DNA of 64,000 bases from Kuschelorhynchus macadamiae (lineage: Eukaryota; Arthropoda; Insecta; Coleoptera; Curculionidae). Made by a program: the position numbers and the translations under genes. The stretch lies in NCBI GenBank assembly GCA_030620095.1, contig JAUTXW010000949.1, positions 386,001 to 450,000 of the forward strand. Direction: 5' to 3'. Of the stretch, positions 46,022 to 58,330 are shown one piece after another. Below the pieces are notes generated by a model. It had not been told where the DNA came from and made no database searches. It saw only the letters and a list, made by a program, of their open reading frames with translations. Position 1 is the stretch's first letter. Each line of letters starts with the position of its first letter.

Positions 46022-47254
46022 CTGAAACAAAAAAACTGTTTTAGTTTCATTGCATATACAAAAGTTACCGGCAAACATGGTGGTCATTAGAAAAAAACAT
46101 ATTTGGTTTGTATAATTCAAGAACATTTTCAAAAATCAACGTGTAATGAGGGACTGGATCGGAACTGTTGGATAAACAATAATTGTTAGCCCACGAATCA
46201 TGTCCTTATGGTGCAAATTTTTATTTGATGAATATTAAATCGTCAACATGTTCACATTCACTAGTTATTGGGAATAAGTCACCCGTAAAACTCAAAATCA
46301 GTCAAAAATATTATTATTATTTAAGACTTGATTAAAAATGTAACAATTTTTGTTCTGTATTTATTAAGTGTTTAATTATAAACAAACTACAAAATCATTG
46401 ACCCAGCTATTAATTAATTAAATACGTATATGTATAACTAATTTTTCTAAATCAGAACACCAACGCCGTGAAAAGTCAAATTGCCAGTACAACAAACCAA
46501 AGGAAAAAAAATGACAAGCAAGGTCGTTCGTAGATCCAGTTTTAAATAATAACAAAAGTGAACGGAGAACTTTCTCATTTATCACCATTCTTTCAGACTA
46601 AATATGGTTGTCCTCGTCTTTTTGCATTGGCGGAGAGTCGTGTATTCTGTTGATTAATTTAATAAATGTAACGTTTTGGTATTAAATTTCCTTGAGGGGG
46701 AATATAACTGGTTTCAAATTAAGATATCCTTGGGGTATGGCATGAAAGTCCTGCGTGTTGAAATTAGCAGAAAAGTTCTATATATCTAAAGAAAGAGTGT
46801 ACCTAATTGAAGTTTAAAAAATATTCATTGCAATTTGAGTATTAGATAAATTCAATGTGAAATATTTACTTTATAGCTACTTATTTTTAACCAAATTCAA
46901 AATGAGGGGTTGTGGCTATTAATTCGACCCTATGTATTTTTTATGAATGTTCACACATCGATTACTCCGGGATGCTTTGATCAATTTGGATGAATTTTTT
47001 AGGAAGTATTCAGAGTTGAGCCGGAGGGGTTTTATAGTAAGCGTATTGGAAAAAAATTACGGTATGACACACAAGGGGGGGTGAATCTATTTTTTTTCAT
47101 CAGGTTATTTGGATTATTATTATAGATCTTAAGGAATGTTGAAAATATCAAATATCCTTATTCTTGCTTCAAAACATTTCTTTTGCCAATGAGCGAAGTG
47201 TATATCGAGGGAGGGGGGATTAAGAGGAAAAATGGGGTGTTATAAAATATCGTG
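46022..47254. other. Unassigned AT-rich sequence upstream of visible exon 1
   Basis: I looked on the minus strand for a short ATG exon ending in phase 2 with a GT donor that would supply the chitin synthase N-terminus and found none I could defend. Nothing else is recognised here. Confidence 0.5.
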
Positions 47255-47814
47255 TTTCATATAGTTTTTTCGGCGTTTTTAATTGCGCGAAGCCCAATTT
47301 TACTAATCAATATAATTTTTGTCAATGTGTATTGCTGATATTTTATGTTATGTATAAATATACAAAGCGAAGCAGAATGACAAAAAAAATAAAACAATAA
47401 AACCGTATTTAAAAGGAAAAAAATAATATTTCATTCTATCTTTAAAAAATTTGACTTTATGGAGTCGGCGTTAAACTAATAAATACAGTAAATATGCATT
47501 ATACTCGTAGTATTAGATCCAAGACATTCAATACATAAATATCTGTTTTTGATGATCTAACTAAAAAATAGTTTGACGACGATTTTATAAAGACAAATTT
47601 TTGAGATTGAATAAAATGTTATTTTTTAATTCTTAATGGTTTTTCTTTAAGTCAGTTTAATGTTTTACACATTTTTTATTATTTTAGTAGTTAGTTTCCA
47701 TCCTTACGATTTCTCCCTAGAAGCATTGGTTAAAGCACTAATATGTCACATGTGTATGATGAATATGTCAGCCGATACTCGGTGGAAATCCACAATAATA
47801 TATGTAAAATGTAA

Positions 47815-48010
47815 AAACTTAAAGCTATTTTTACAAACATTTCCACTGTATTTTCGGAACCACGTGATACGTTTCGCTACACAGTAAATTATTCGGACTT
47901 TACATTTCGAGTGGACAGAGATGTGACGTCCTAAGAAGCTACCGGTAACGAAACATCACGTTATTTCCGTTGTAACATAGTGGAAGTGTTTGTAAAAAAT
48001 AGTTTTTAAG
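47815..48010. repeat. Inverted repeat
   Basis: CTATTTTTACAAACATTTCC, then ACTGTATTTTCGGAACCACGTGATACG (47825-47872), is matched by the inverse of 47940-48005 (CTATTTTTTACAAACACTTC then CACTATGTTACAACGG). Arms are about 65 bp and diverged by about a quarter; the spacer is about 65 bp. Confidence 0.6.
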
Positions 48011-48680
48011 GTTAGCTGAATCGCAGTGTAGTTTTGGGTTCTTACACCAAACTCTCCGATTATTGTAGACACCACTCCCACTTCCAAAGGGTGAGATAAA
48101 GCATCGCCAAATCCTATGTAGAATCAGTTGTGATCGCAATACTCGTCCAATAGCGCGTAATCCCTTCGAGCACCACCTACATTTCTTCCGCATTTTCGTT
48201 TCGAGTCACCAACATTTTCCGTGTCGTATTAAATTGATAAACTGATGTTATGATGAGACATCACAATTCAACCATACAAGATCAGTGCATAAAGACACCA
48301 TCTTCCATCGGACCACAGTTGTTTGCCTTCGGCGAACCTACCTCTATAACAATCGTGATAGACATATAGAGTGTAACCTTCCCTCCACATTCCAAGAGCT
48401 TCACGATAGTTGGCAATGAAATTGAAATCGGGACTTATGGGCTTTTCTTCATCCCATCATCCCAATTGTCATCCATGAAAATCGCATACTATTCACCTTG
48501 AGACATAGGCCAAAAATGGCTTACATGCAATACAACTCAGATGAGCACAAGGAACAGTCTTCTTGGAAGTCGGATATCTCCTCAGGCAAGATATTTGACA
48601 TCGATAGTTTCGCCCTATTGGGGTTCGTCAGTGACATGCAGCAGGTTGCGAAATCCGCGAATGTGTAAGTTTTTATTACT
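48010..48680 (-). pseudogene. Degenerate coding-like region, family unknown
   Basis: The minus strand from 48420 reads FIANYREALGMWREGYTLYV, then YHDCYRGRFAEGKQLWSDGR and WCLYALILYG before a stop near 48268. Upstream, other frames read NPNRAKLSMSNILPEEISDF, then QEDCSLCSSELYC. Downstream a third frame reads KCRWCSKGLRAIGRVLRSQL. The aromatic and cysteine-rich composition and better GC content suggest an old coding sequence. I do not recognise the family. Confidence 0.35.
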
Positions 48681-49329
48681 TTAAGGCAAAATCGCTCGAG
48701 CTAAAACTCTCCCGACTATTACAAGTAATAAACATTAATTTTTTTACTCAAAACGGTGCCTGATAACAATTTTTGATATTATCATTGTCTCTTTCTCTTT
48801 ACGTTTTGTCACTTTGACATCCATAAAAAAGGTGCATCCTTTTTTACAGCGGTTGTTTCCTTCCTATCAGTTTTGACCAATCACTGACAAGAATTTGTCA
48901 TTTTTTGAACGAGCGCCGGAGGCAATACATATTTCGTTCACCATATCATGAGGAAAAAAGTTATGCACGTTAATATTGTATTTCATATGGTTTTTGAGGT
49001 TTTTAATGGGGCGAAGTTTAATTTTACATTATTTAAATTCTGACAATTTTTATAACATTAATACGTTGATTTTGGCAACATTTCATGTGCAGTGGACCCA
49101 GCACCTACTTATTTATTTATTTCATTGGGGACCTTTAAAATTTTAACCTAAGTTTAGGGTTTAATATTTAAAACTGATATATAAATAATATTTTATTCCA
49201 CATTGAAAATTTTATATATGAAGTCGGTGTCAAAGTAATAAAGACCGTGTCTATTTAATGTGATATATATGTAGACATTCAATATATAAATGTCTGTGTG
49301 TGATGAATAAAATATTATTTTTGGCTTTG

Positions 49330-50140
49330 GTTGAAGTTGGTTGATTTTGTTTTCTAAAAAAAATTATCAAGTGGGAGAATTTCCTATATAACTGTCAGCA
49401 GCTTATTGGTTTAATAATTAGAGCTCTTAACTGTTGTTTTAAATAAAAATATCGTTTTATTAAATATTATATAATGAACTCAGGAAATAATTTTACCAAA
49501 TATCCCTCGCGCAAGTGGAAGAATCCTCATCTTCGACTCGGGTTTTTAAAACCACTAACGCTCATGCTATTAAATAAATTACTTAGATATTCCTTATCCC
49601 GAAATTTTCCGCGAAAATTAGATGCACTAGGGATATCATCCTCGACAAAAATCCCTCCAGCTGGCAATAAAAACCAGGTTTCCTTTGAAATAATCTTAAA
49701 GGAAATCAGTCAAAGAGTAAAAGCCAGTTTAGTTCAGATTATCCAAGAAAATAGATATTTTAACATTATTTCATTATAAACACATGTCCCGATTCCGTTT
49801 CTAAGTGATGAAGACTAATGTCGGAATCACGTCAAAACTACTGAAAGAATTTTGTTGCAATTTCACTACTGGGTAGTACATTTTCTGGGATTTTTATAAG
49901 CAGGTCGGTGATCTCAGCCCACGTAAATATCAGGGATATTTAAAAAAATATATACTACCTACTTACATAACACATTATGCCGTAATAAATATGAAGTTTC
50001 TTAATTGTTTATTTTATTTTGTTTCCATATACGAGTTATGGATAAAAGCTTGGCGAAGACCTGAATTGAGAAATCATGGTTCTTGAAATTAGACCGTATC
50101 AAATTGGAATCACTATCCGAAGTTTCGTCTTCGATTGCAC
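49330..50140. other. Unassigned
   Basis: One 101-codon plus frame (49474-49779) has no recognisable motif. Part of the region may belong to the 5' side of the LINE fragment that follows. Confidence 0.4.
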
Positions 50141-50149
50141 GAGGCACCT

Positions 50150-51030
50150 TCAGGGATCTTTACTCCACGAGAACTAATACTGATTTTTAAAAGCATAAAA
50201 ATCAAAAATCAGTTGTAAATATCTGTGGGTGGCACATTTGTTAACAATGTCCCAAACCTGCCTCTAAGACTGAAATTAATGATGAGGCGTAGAGTAATGA
50301 CTATCCCTAATCGAGGACCTCATTAAAATCGTAAATGTCTTAAAACTAAGATACAATCTGGTTTGCTATCTCACAAACCATCTCCCAGTACCCACACCAT
50401 TCAAATGAATAATCAAATCCTTGATGCCAAAGATTCCTTTAGCCTAGTCGGTATCACTTTTCAGAAAGATCTTCGCTGGCATGATCACATCACCTTAATT
50501 GCCACAGCAGCAGCGAAAAAATGGATTTTTCTCTTCCGAGCTCGAAAATACTTTTCTTCTGCCAACCTGTTTACCCTTAACTTCTGGAATCAAAGCCTTG
50601 AATATTGCTCGCACATATGATGACCAGCCAGTCCTTCAATTTTAATATTCTTGATTCGGTCCAAAGAAGAGCTATTCGTCTGACTGATGATCCAAACTTC
50701 ATGACTCACGGATTCTGTTTTGATGAAATATCGTCCATTATGTTCTCCTTAGTTATTCCTTCCAGGAATACACGAGTATCGACCCACATACATCCCTTCA
50801 CGGTCCAACTGCAAATACCAAGGACCTTCCACTGCTCATTCTTTTATTCCCAGAGTGACCAGATAATGTAATGTGTTACCAGCAAATGTCTTTCCTTCTT
50901 CTACTAATCTGCAAGCCCTTAAATTTCGCATCAATAAACTTTCCCTGTCTTTCTTTAAAGCAACCACGGTACCCAGTACTTAGGCCTTCGGCCTTCGTGG
51001 TCTGCCCATAGATAAAAAAAAATAAATAAG
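50150..51030 (+). pseudogene. LINE reverse transcriptase C-terminal fragment
   Basis: The frame reads LLSHKPSPSTHTIQMNNQIL, then SLVGITFQKDLRWHDHITLI, ATAAAKKWIFLFRARKYF and QSLEYCSHI; after a frame change it reads NFNILDSVQRRAIRL. These are the blocks after the YADD box in Jockey/CR1-group reverse transcriptases (LLGI....L.W.DHI..IA..A..KLGFL; SLEYCSHIW; LD..QRRA.RL). It ends near an A-rich AAAATAAATAAG tail at about 51016. It differs from the copy at 29584, so it is a separate family. Confidence 0.8.
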
Positions 51031-53380
51031 TACCTAATTTGGGTTTTTCACTAATAATAATAAATAATAATGTATTAATTTTGTTTAATTTTTATCTGTG
51101 ACAACCCTTACGTTCGCAGAGTCCTGCAAGCGTGTTTAAAGATGAAATGCGATGTCCAACTGTCGTTTAAGTGACGGCTGCGTTTGAAGCGCCTCTCTAC
51201 ATAACCTTCTGGATATATAGACATTTTTTAAACCTCCTCCATTCGGGACTTACGTAATCAATGAACGGCTCCTAAGACTAAAATGCGATCAAAATAAATA
51301 TTGTATGATTTGCATAAACAAACCCTTAACGAAATGCTAATCTATTTGTTATGCCATGTACCAGAGAGTTAGTATTCGCAGTCGATTGCTATATGAAACT
51401 GCTGCTTGAAACTGAAAATAAAAACTGCGCTCATGGGAACGATAGAGGTTAAATATTTACGTACTTAATAAGTCGGGTAATTAAAAATGTAGGCTAGAGA
51501 TGGTTTTTAAATCCTTAAGCGTAAGGTTTATTTTTAAAAAAATATATTTTTTATCACCAAACATTTTTGTTAATTTATTTATTACAGTTTTCTTGGCTTG
51601 CGCCTGAGATGCTTTTATGAGGGGCTACATAATACATAATAAGTGAATCTGTTCATGTTATTAAATTATCGTATCGTTATAATACACATTTAAAAAATAT
51701 TTTTGAACGAACGTTAATTAAAGTAAAAGAATACAAAAACGAAAACATTTGTTAATAATAAATAAAGTCAACTCAAAATACTTACAAAAAAGGAAAAGTC
51801 AGTACAGGAAATTCATGGCATACTAAGTAATATAACAAGCATAACAATTATGTAAGGTTAAATGAAACTTAAAAAAATCTCAAAATAATGATTTGTCTAT
51901 ATAATTTAGCTTTTAGTATAATACTCATATTTTACATGTAACTACAAAGAGATTTGAGTCAACTGAAAACATTGATTTTACTTTTGACTAATATTTGATT
52001 TGAAACAATATCTTGGTATAATAGGCTAATAAATGTATAATAAAATTAATTTTGATTTCGAGGTTATGATTTCAAGCAACTTGTCAGTTTTATTTTGGTG
52101 TTTTTTATAGATGTATATATGTGTATGTATTTCTAAGTTTTTATTGAAGTTCAGAATTATTTTGTGCCACTATTTCTTAATTGTGCCCAGAACATGCGAT
52201 TAGAATAAATCCCATAGACTCTCCTAGTTACGCGATTATCTTAATGAGTAGATACGAAATTTAACTTAACTTTTTTTATGTGACGAACCAAATATAAACT
52301 ATTAAGTTTATTTCTTCAATCAAAACTATCAGTAGAAATCTAATTATTATTGTATGTGCTTGTTTTATTTTCTATTTGATTTTGCGAATCATACACAGTT
52401 ACGGTTACATATTACTAAAATACTTGCTATTTTGTTTATTCTACGCCTATGTAAATCTAATTTGCGTACTTAGTTTATTGTATAATTTTATATCCGCCTG
52501 CTGCTGGAGACTTTAGCCGGCTCTCCTTGGCATTTCAGCATCTTAGGGAACCTTTGCCGAATTGTTACTATATGACTGGTTTCGTGCCATTTTAATTTTT
52601 TTATGTGATACCCTCATTGCTATAATGATGGGACAAACGTACGTATTTAAGTGAAATTATTTTAAGTCAAAAGCTTATGTTGCATAATAGTATGACACAA
52701 TAGGAGTTGTTATATATTTTTCTTTTTCTATATCAAGTTTTTAAAATAACGATTAGAAATATTATTTCGTAAGCTTATTGGATAGGGTTGAAGGTTTTCT
52801 ACACTGCGCCGATCGATAACAAGCATTTTTTTTATTTAATATGTTTGACAATAAAAACTCAAAATTTAGAAAGGAGTATCCTGTATATTTTTAGAATTTT
52901 ACATTCCACGGTTAAATGTCTAGAATTTTTTGTGATATATAATATGTAAAATACCAACCGTTTCCATAAAAATGCTATTGATTGTTAACCTGGATTTCAA
53001 AAAAAATCAATTTCTCATACATGTCAATGGGGCGTTTTACGGAGATACTTTATAGTATAGTAATATGAGTAGTATTGTAAATACGTACCTCTTTTCCGAT
53101 AAAACCACGTTTTTTTATGCAACATAGCAATTTATTTTCATTTACTTTAAACGAAGCACCTTGTTTTTTTTTCTTATTACATGTTATCGAAAAATGAGTT
53201 CGAAACATTTACGGGGGTGTGAAACTTTTTCTTTAATATATTTTACAGCTTTCTGAAAAATGAAAACGAACTTCGTACACTTTAGAGAATGAAAATTTTC
53301 CAGTAACTCTAGTCTTTTCTTCTGCTTGTAAAGCGTCACAGTAGAAATAATTGAAAGTCGCAAATTTTCAATTTATGTTT
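51030..53380. other. Unassigned AT-rich sequence
   Basis: No coding frame, repeat or exon that I can support. A terminal-like motif GTATCCTGTATATTTTTAG lies near 52877. Confidence 0.5.
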
Positions 53381-55520
53381 CCATGAAAACTGCAAAAGTT
53401 AAACGATTTGTAAAAACTCCAGAAGCATTAAAAGTGGATTAAGATATACTTAAAAAGCAAGCTGCTCAGATAGCAAATAGAGTAAATAATTTGGAGCAGT
53501 TTAGTCATTCGTATAATGTTAAACTGCAGGATATTCACGAAAAAAAGAACGAGAATTTGGTTTAAATTGCTACCAACGTTGTCACTTTGATTAACTTTGA
53601 GTTGGAGTCTTATATTATAGTTAATGTCTTTAGGGTCCTAGAATATTAGAGGTCTCAGGACTAATTTGGATAAATTTAAACAAAATATCTACGCAAATAA
53701 CTTTGATATAGTGTTGGTTACATAAATCTTGGATAAATAGGTCAATTTTTGATAAAGCCTTGGCTGATTTAAGTATGTTTAGTGTTTTTCGACGTGATCA
53801 TGAATCTATCATTGGTGCTAAATCTGAGGGTGGCGGAGTTTTTATTGCATTTAAGATTAGCTATAGTGCCGTCCCAGTTCCAGAATATTAAAGCGATGCT
53901 GAGGATTTATTGATTAGCATGAAACTGGGTGGTAATAATATTTGATTTGTCTGCTGTGTTTACCTACCTCTAAATAATTCTACTTCTTATGTAAGTATTT
54001 TGAGTAGTTTACCAATTAAAAAAATCACATAATACTGATTTGTGGTAACTTTAACGTTCCATCTGCACAGTGTTGATAATAACCAGTGTTATGAATCTTT
54101 TAATATTGAACCTAAATACTCATAATCTCATTGTTTTTCGATGCTTTTTCTTTTCATAACATGCTTGAATTTCCTTGCGTTTTTAATAATAATAATAAGT
54201 TGATTGATTTAATTTTGTGTAAAACAAATTTTAGAGATCAGTCATTCTTCATGTAACCTTGTGGACGAGGATGTCCATCACCCATGCATAGACCTTCTTT
54301 TCGATGTCGAATTGCATAAACCTTTGGAATTTATTTGTAATACATATTTTAACTTTAAAAGAGCAAATTATCAATTAATGAATCACGCTATCATGAATTT
54401 TGACTGGATCTTAGCTTTTAATAACTTTTTTTGAATAGTTTGCTTAGATATTTTTTACGATAAAATGGAATCTCTCTTAAAAAAATATATACTAACGTAT
54501 TCAAGAAATAACTATTTTCTAATTTTTTATTCACAGGCTTTGAGAGTGTTTTCGTGCCAGAGAGGTATCAATTCAATCAAAATTTTGTTTCTCAAACCTA
54601 TAATAACTGAAATTTACAGACTATTGTTTTAACAGAAAAGATAGTTCTAAAGGCTTTGCATGCACTTGACTCTAAAAAAGACGCTGGCACAGATAATTTG
54701 CCCACTATTTTTATTAAAATATGTGCTAATTCTTTATGTATGCCGTTAACATTTCTTTTTAACTACTCTCTTAGAGTGGCTGAATTCAAAGGTCAGATTT
54801 ACGTCCTTTATTTTTTATTATTTACGTAAACAATAATTGCTGTTTTAATCATTGTAATTTTCTACTTTATGCAGATAATTTAAAAGTTTACTTTCCCATA
54901 ACCTGCCCTGAACATTATGAAATGCTCCAGAATGATCTAGATCGCCTAGGGAAATACTGCGACAATAATAGTCTTTTCCTGAATATATCAAAATGTACAA
55001 TTATATTCACCTGAAATCAAAACCAAGTAGGCCCTACAATTTAAAAAATACCCTATTAAACAAAGTCAATAGTACCAGAGATTTGAGTGTGATATTTGAC
55101 TCTAAACTAACTTTCGACTTGCATGTCGAATCGGTTGCTAATTCTGCTGCAAAAATGTTAGGCTACGTCACAAGAAAATGTAGATCCTTCAAAAATGTTA
55201 AATCAATTATGTGTTTGTTTAACTCATTTGTGTTAAGGAAATTGTGTTTTGCTAGTATTATATTAGATTTATAAAATATTTGCCTTATAAACAAAAATGT
55301 GTTATACCAAATAAGGATATTTCTCTGGCACGTATTCACAATTTAATAGATCGTTCTAATATTTTTAAATAAATTAATATTAATGTTTTTTTAGGAAATC
55401 AGTTGGATTAGGAATTCTAAACTTTTAATGCCATTTTTTATTTTAATTTGTAGCCTCTCTAGTAGATACAGTATGTATCTGTTTGTATCCCTTTTGTGCA
55501 AAAATAAATAAATATATAAA
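53380..55520 (+). pseudogene. Degenerate LINE with ORF1 end, endonuclease and RT
   Basis: At about 53455-53570 the frame reads KKQAAQIANRVNNLEQFSHS, then YNVKLQDIHEKKNENL, the NR.NNLEQYSR.YN.EIQGIP block of LINE ORF1. At 53640-53880 come NIRGLRTNLDKFKQNIYANN, FDIVLVT, FSVFRRDHESI and SEGGGVFIAFK, the endonuclease start. At 54640-54780 it reads VLKALHALDSKKDAGTDNLP and the following RT block. At 54840-55260 come FADNLKVYF-like and LNKVNSTRDLSVIFDSKLTF. An AAATAAAT tail ends it near 55512. Many stops and deletions are present. It belongs to the same broad group as the LINE at 29584 (matching design, different sequence). Confidence 0.8.
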
Positions 55521-58025
55521 GAACATATGATACAATATATTAAATTATTATCTTGTCGAAAACTTAGAGGATAGGGTTTTTTATTGTCTTCATGTTTAGG
55601 AATAAGCTTCTACGGAAGGTTCTACTGTCTTAAATAAATTGTACTCCGTGTGGATTTTTAATATGGCATTTATTTTCTGTTCGGTTACAGATTTTCTCTT
55701 AAAATTATTATATACTAGTTCTGTATCTGTCCCGAGCTAGTAATTTTGAAGAATTAGCAACGATAATACATTTATGTTAATATAGAAATCCGATTTGCTT
55801 TATGTTGAAGACCTTAAAGTCCAAGAAATAAAGTTTGCTCTTTATTTATTTCAGAAAATCTAAAAATTAAGTATATTTTTATCGCATCCCTTTTCAGGCT
55901 AACTATAATGGTTAACAATATCAGGAATGATGCATCAATAATATGTGGGAAAACAAAAATGATCTATGCCTGAAGTCTGTCTGTCACTGAAGAGTGCGAC
56001 ATAATAATTTAAGGTTATTCTAATTGCGTCTGTATTTGTTTTAAACTGAATCATAATTTTCAACCGTGAATCGCAACCGGCTTAAACTCTGCATCGGTAA
56101 TAAGTAAATCAGTAACTTATAAAAATAATTTAAATCGTAAAGCCTAAAAACATCCTGATCGGTTTGCTGAAGGTGAAGGAACGTCCTTCGGGGTGAAGGA
56201 TGTGGTCTTTGTTTTAAATCTGCTTTTCAGCTTGGGGATATTGAATTCACAGTTGGTTCTGTGGTCAAGGTATCGTTTCCTTTGTTTTCGCAGAGGCTGC
56301 ACCTTTTACTATCTGTATTTTACTTATATATTCGCTTCCAACATGCAACTTGCAAGAGATTTTAATTTTCTTAAAAGATATCTGTGCCGTCGTTGGTAAT
56401 ATATGTTATTAACAGAAAACTGAAACATTCACAATTTATATGCGTTGAAAAAGTGGAAAAAACTGATATTTTGGATGAGTCTCAAGTATTTCTTAATATG
56501 CACGTTTTATTCCAGAATTGAAATCTAAATAATACTTATATAATAAGAATATTGTAAAATAAATTTAAAGTTGTATATACATATATATATACAATGTCCT
56601 TTTAGTATGTACTTCTTGGATATTTCGTTAGCTATTTCAAATAAAAGAAAAACAAATATGAAAGTTTATTGGTTTCAATAAGATTATTTTGTAAAAATAT
56701 TTTTCTTTATATTCGTTTTCCGCCGACTAAAAAGCAATTTCTTTATTGAACACCCTGTAATGATAATATATTTAAATTAATATTATCTTCAAGAATTAGA
56801 AATTTTCGTTCTTGAGAAACTGCAAAATCTGAATGACTCGAATGACTGAAAAAATGGTGTACCTCATGGTATTTATTTTTCATTTCATCAAAATAAAAGT
56901 GTTTATTTGATGTGTAAAATAAGTGTGTCTCCGGCAACACTATAGGCGTCGCGACGCCAAGAAGAGACAAAATAACTTCGAAAGTCACGGGTTTGAATAT
57001 ACGCCTATTATTTCTAAGGCTTTATTTGCTCTAAATTGATTGCTATATCTGAGATATACCGGACCTTATTAAAATTAAATTTTATTCCCCGTCAATCTTC
57101 ATATTCTAAACTTTTCAGCTCAAATAAAATCTTAAAATTCCTTTCTTAGTTACTTTTATGATTTTTCTTATAGCTGATAAGTAAGTCTGCTTCTTAAAAA
57201 ATAGATAAAAAAGGTTTAGCGCTATATTGAATTGGAAAGTGGCATCATATAAAAAAATAAAAATTAATATAGGAATTTGCAATTCATTTTGCCTTAACTT
57301 GAACCATTTTGATTTTATTTACAGCCTCTCAAAATCTCAAATTGTTAATTTTTAATGATCAATATCTCGAAAACAATTGAAATTACAGAAAGGTATACAC
57401 GAACAACGTTTATAAATTTGTGCAGATTGCGAATACGTAAGTAGTCTATTAAAAAAATTACTACTAATGTCATTACTCTATATGTTTGGAATTAGTGTCA
57501 AAAGAGCCGAAATTTAATAATTTGCTTTAGGTGATTTGCACTTTTTGCAAAAAAAATTGTGCAAGTGTATGACTGCAGTGTGGGTATATGTTTCGCTAAT
57601 TTTAAGTTACATGGTCATGCTTCATAGCATTTGCTCATTTTAGGTATATTCTAGGAGTTGTTATGTAGTTTTTAGAAAGTTAATTTGTATGTATACAGGG
57701 TGTCTCAAAAATGTGTTTTAAACGTGTTGCTTTAAATATTGTAAGTAATGTTGAGTCTTTGGATGAGCTCAAGCATATTGACTTAACATAGTATATCCCC
57801 GAAACCAAAGGTTTTCGAAATAATAATGCTTGACAATAGACTTTTTAGGCTTTAAGATTTGACTAAAAAAAGTCTCTTTTTAATGATCTGAAAAAATTTC
57901 AAAATAACAAAGTCGATGCTTATTTTTAGTTTTCAATTAACCTTTGTTATTTTTTAGGAAATCTTCCAGGTTTACAATTATGGTGTCCAATCGTGAATGT
58001 CTTATACAAGGTAAATAATTATGCT
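55520..58025. other. Unassigned
   Basis: AT-rich sequence. An ACAGGGTGTCTCAAAAATGT motif near 57697 and AACACCCTGTAATG near 56748 may be element ends. The small open frames (56193-56399 plus, 56743-56988 minus) are not recognised. Confidence 0.5.
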
Positions 58026-58330
58026 AAAAAGTACAAAATAAAATAAATGTAAAAAAATTATTAAAAAAAGCTTTTATTTATAAACTATTAAACTTAAATT
58101 TAAAAATAATAAAATTTACATTAACACAGATCTTTTAAAAATGTGAATATTTTCTTAAAAGGTTGAGGCTTTATTTCAAGTGCGATGACGCCTCACGTCT
58201 CTAGCTTTTAAGAAAATATTGAAATTTTTATAGGTTCTGTGTTTACGTAAGTTAAATTTGTATTTCTCAGTTCAATACTTTATAAATAAAAGTTTTTTTT
58301 ATATATTTCTACATTTATTTCATTTAAAAA
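58025..58330. mobile_element. Foldback MITE
   Basis: The left arm (about 58035-58170) reads AAATGTAAAAAAATTATTAA, then CTTTTATTTATAAACTATT, AACACAGATCTTTTAAAAAT and ATATTTTCTTAAAAG. The right arm (about 58195-58325) is its inverse: CTTTTAAGAAAATATTGAAA, GGTTCTGTGTT, TTATAAATAAAAG and CTACATTTATTTCATTT. The loop contains GAGGCTTTATTTCAAGTGCG and GATGACGCCTCACG, with its own GAGGC/GCCTC pairing. There is no coding capacity. Confidence 0.8.

Larger units (their letters stand above)
47255..49320. repeat. Cassette between diverged direct repeats
   Basis: Repeat A (about 47255-47560) and repeat B (about 48970-49320) share, in the same order, a TTTCATATAGTTTTT / TTTCATATGGTTTTT block, TTTTTAAT.G.GCGAAG, AGTCGG(C/T)GT.AAA.TAATAAA and GACATTCAATA.ATAAAT.TCTG. 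Between them lie an inverted repeat (47815-48010) and a minus-strand coding-like region (48010-48680). The arrangement could be two LTR-like ends around a body, or two copies of one repeat that flank another insertion. Confidence 0.5.

Noticed and set aside
45777..46074. ATG at 46072 as the chitin synthase start codon
   Set aside because: A strong acceptor with a T tract lies between it and the conserved block, and the residues it would add (MPVTFVYAMKLKQFFCF) are unlike known insect N-termini.
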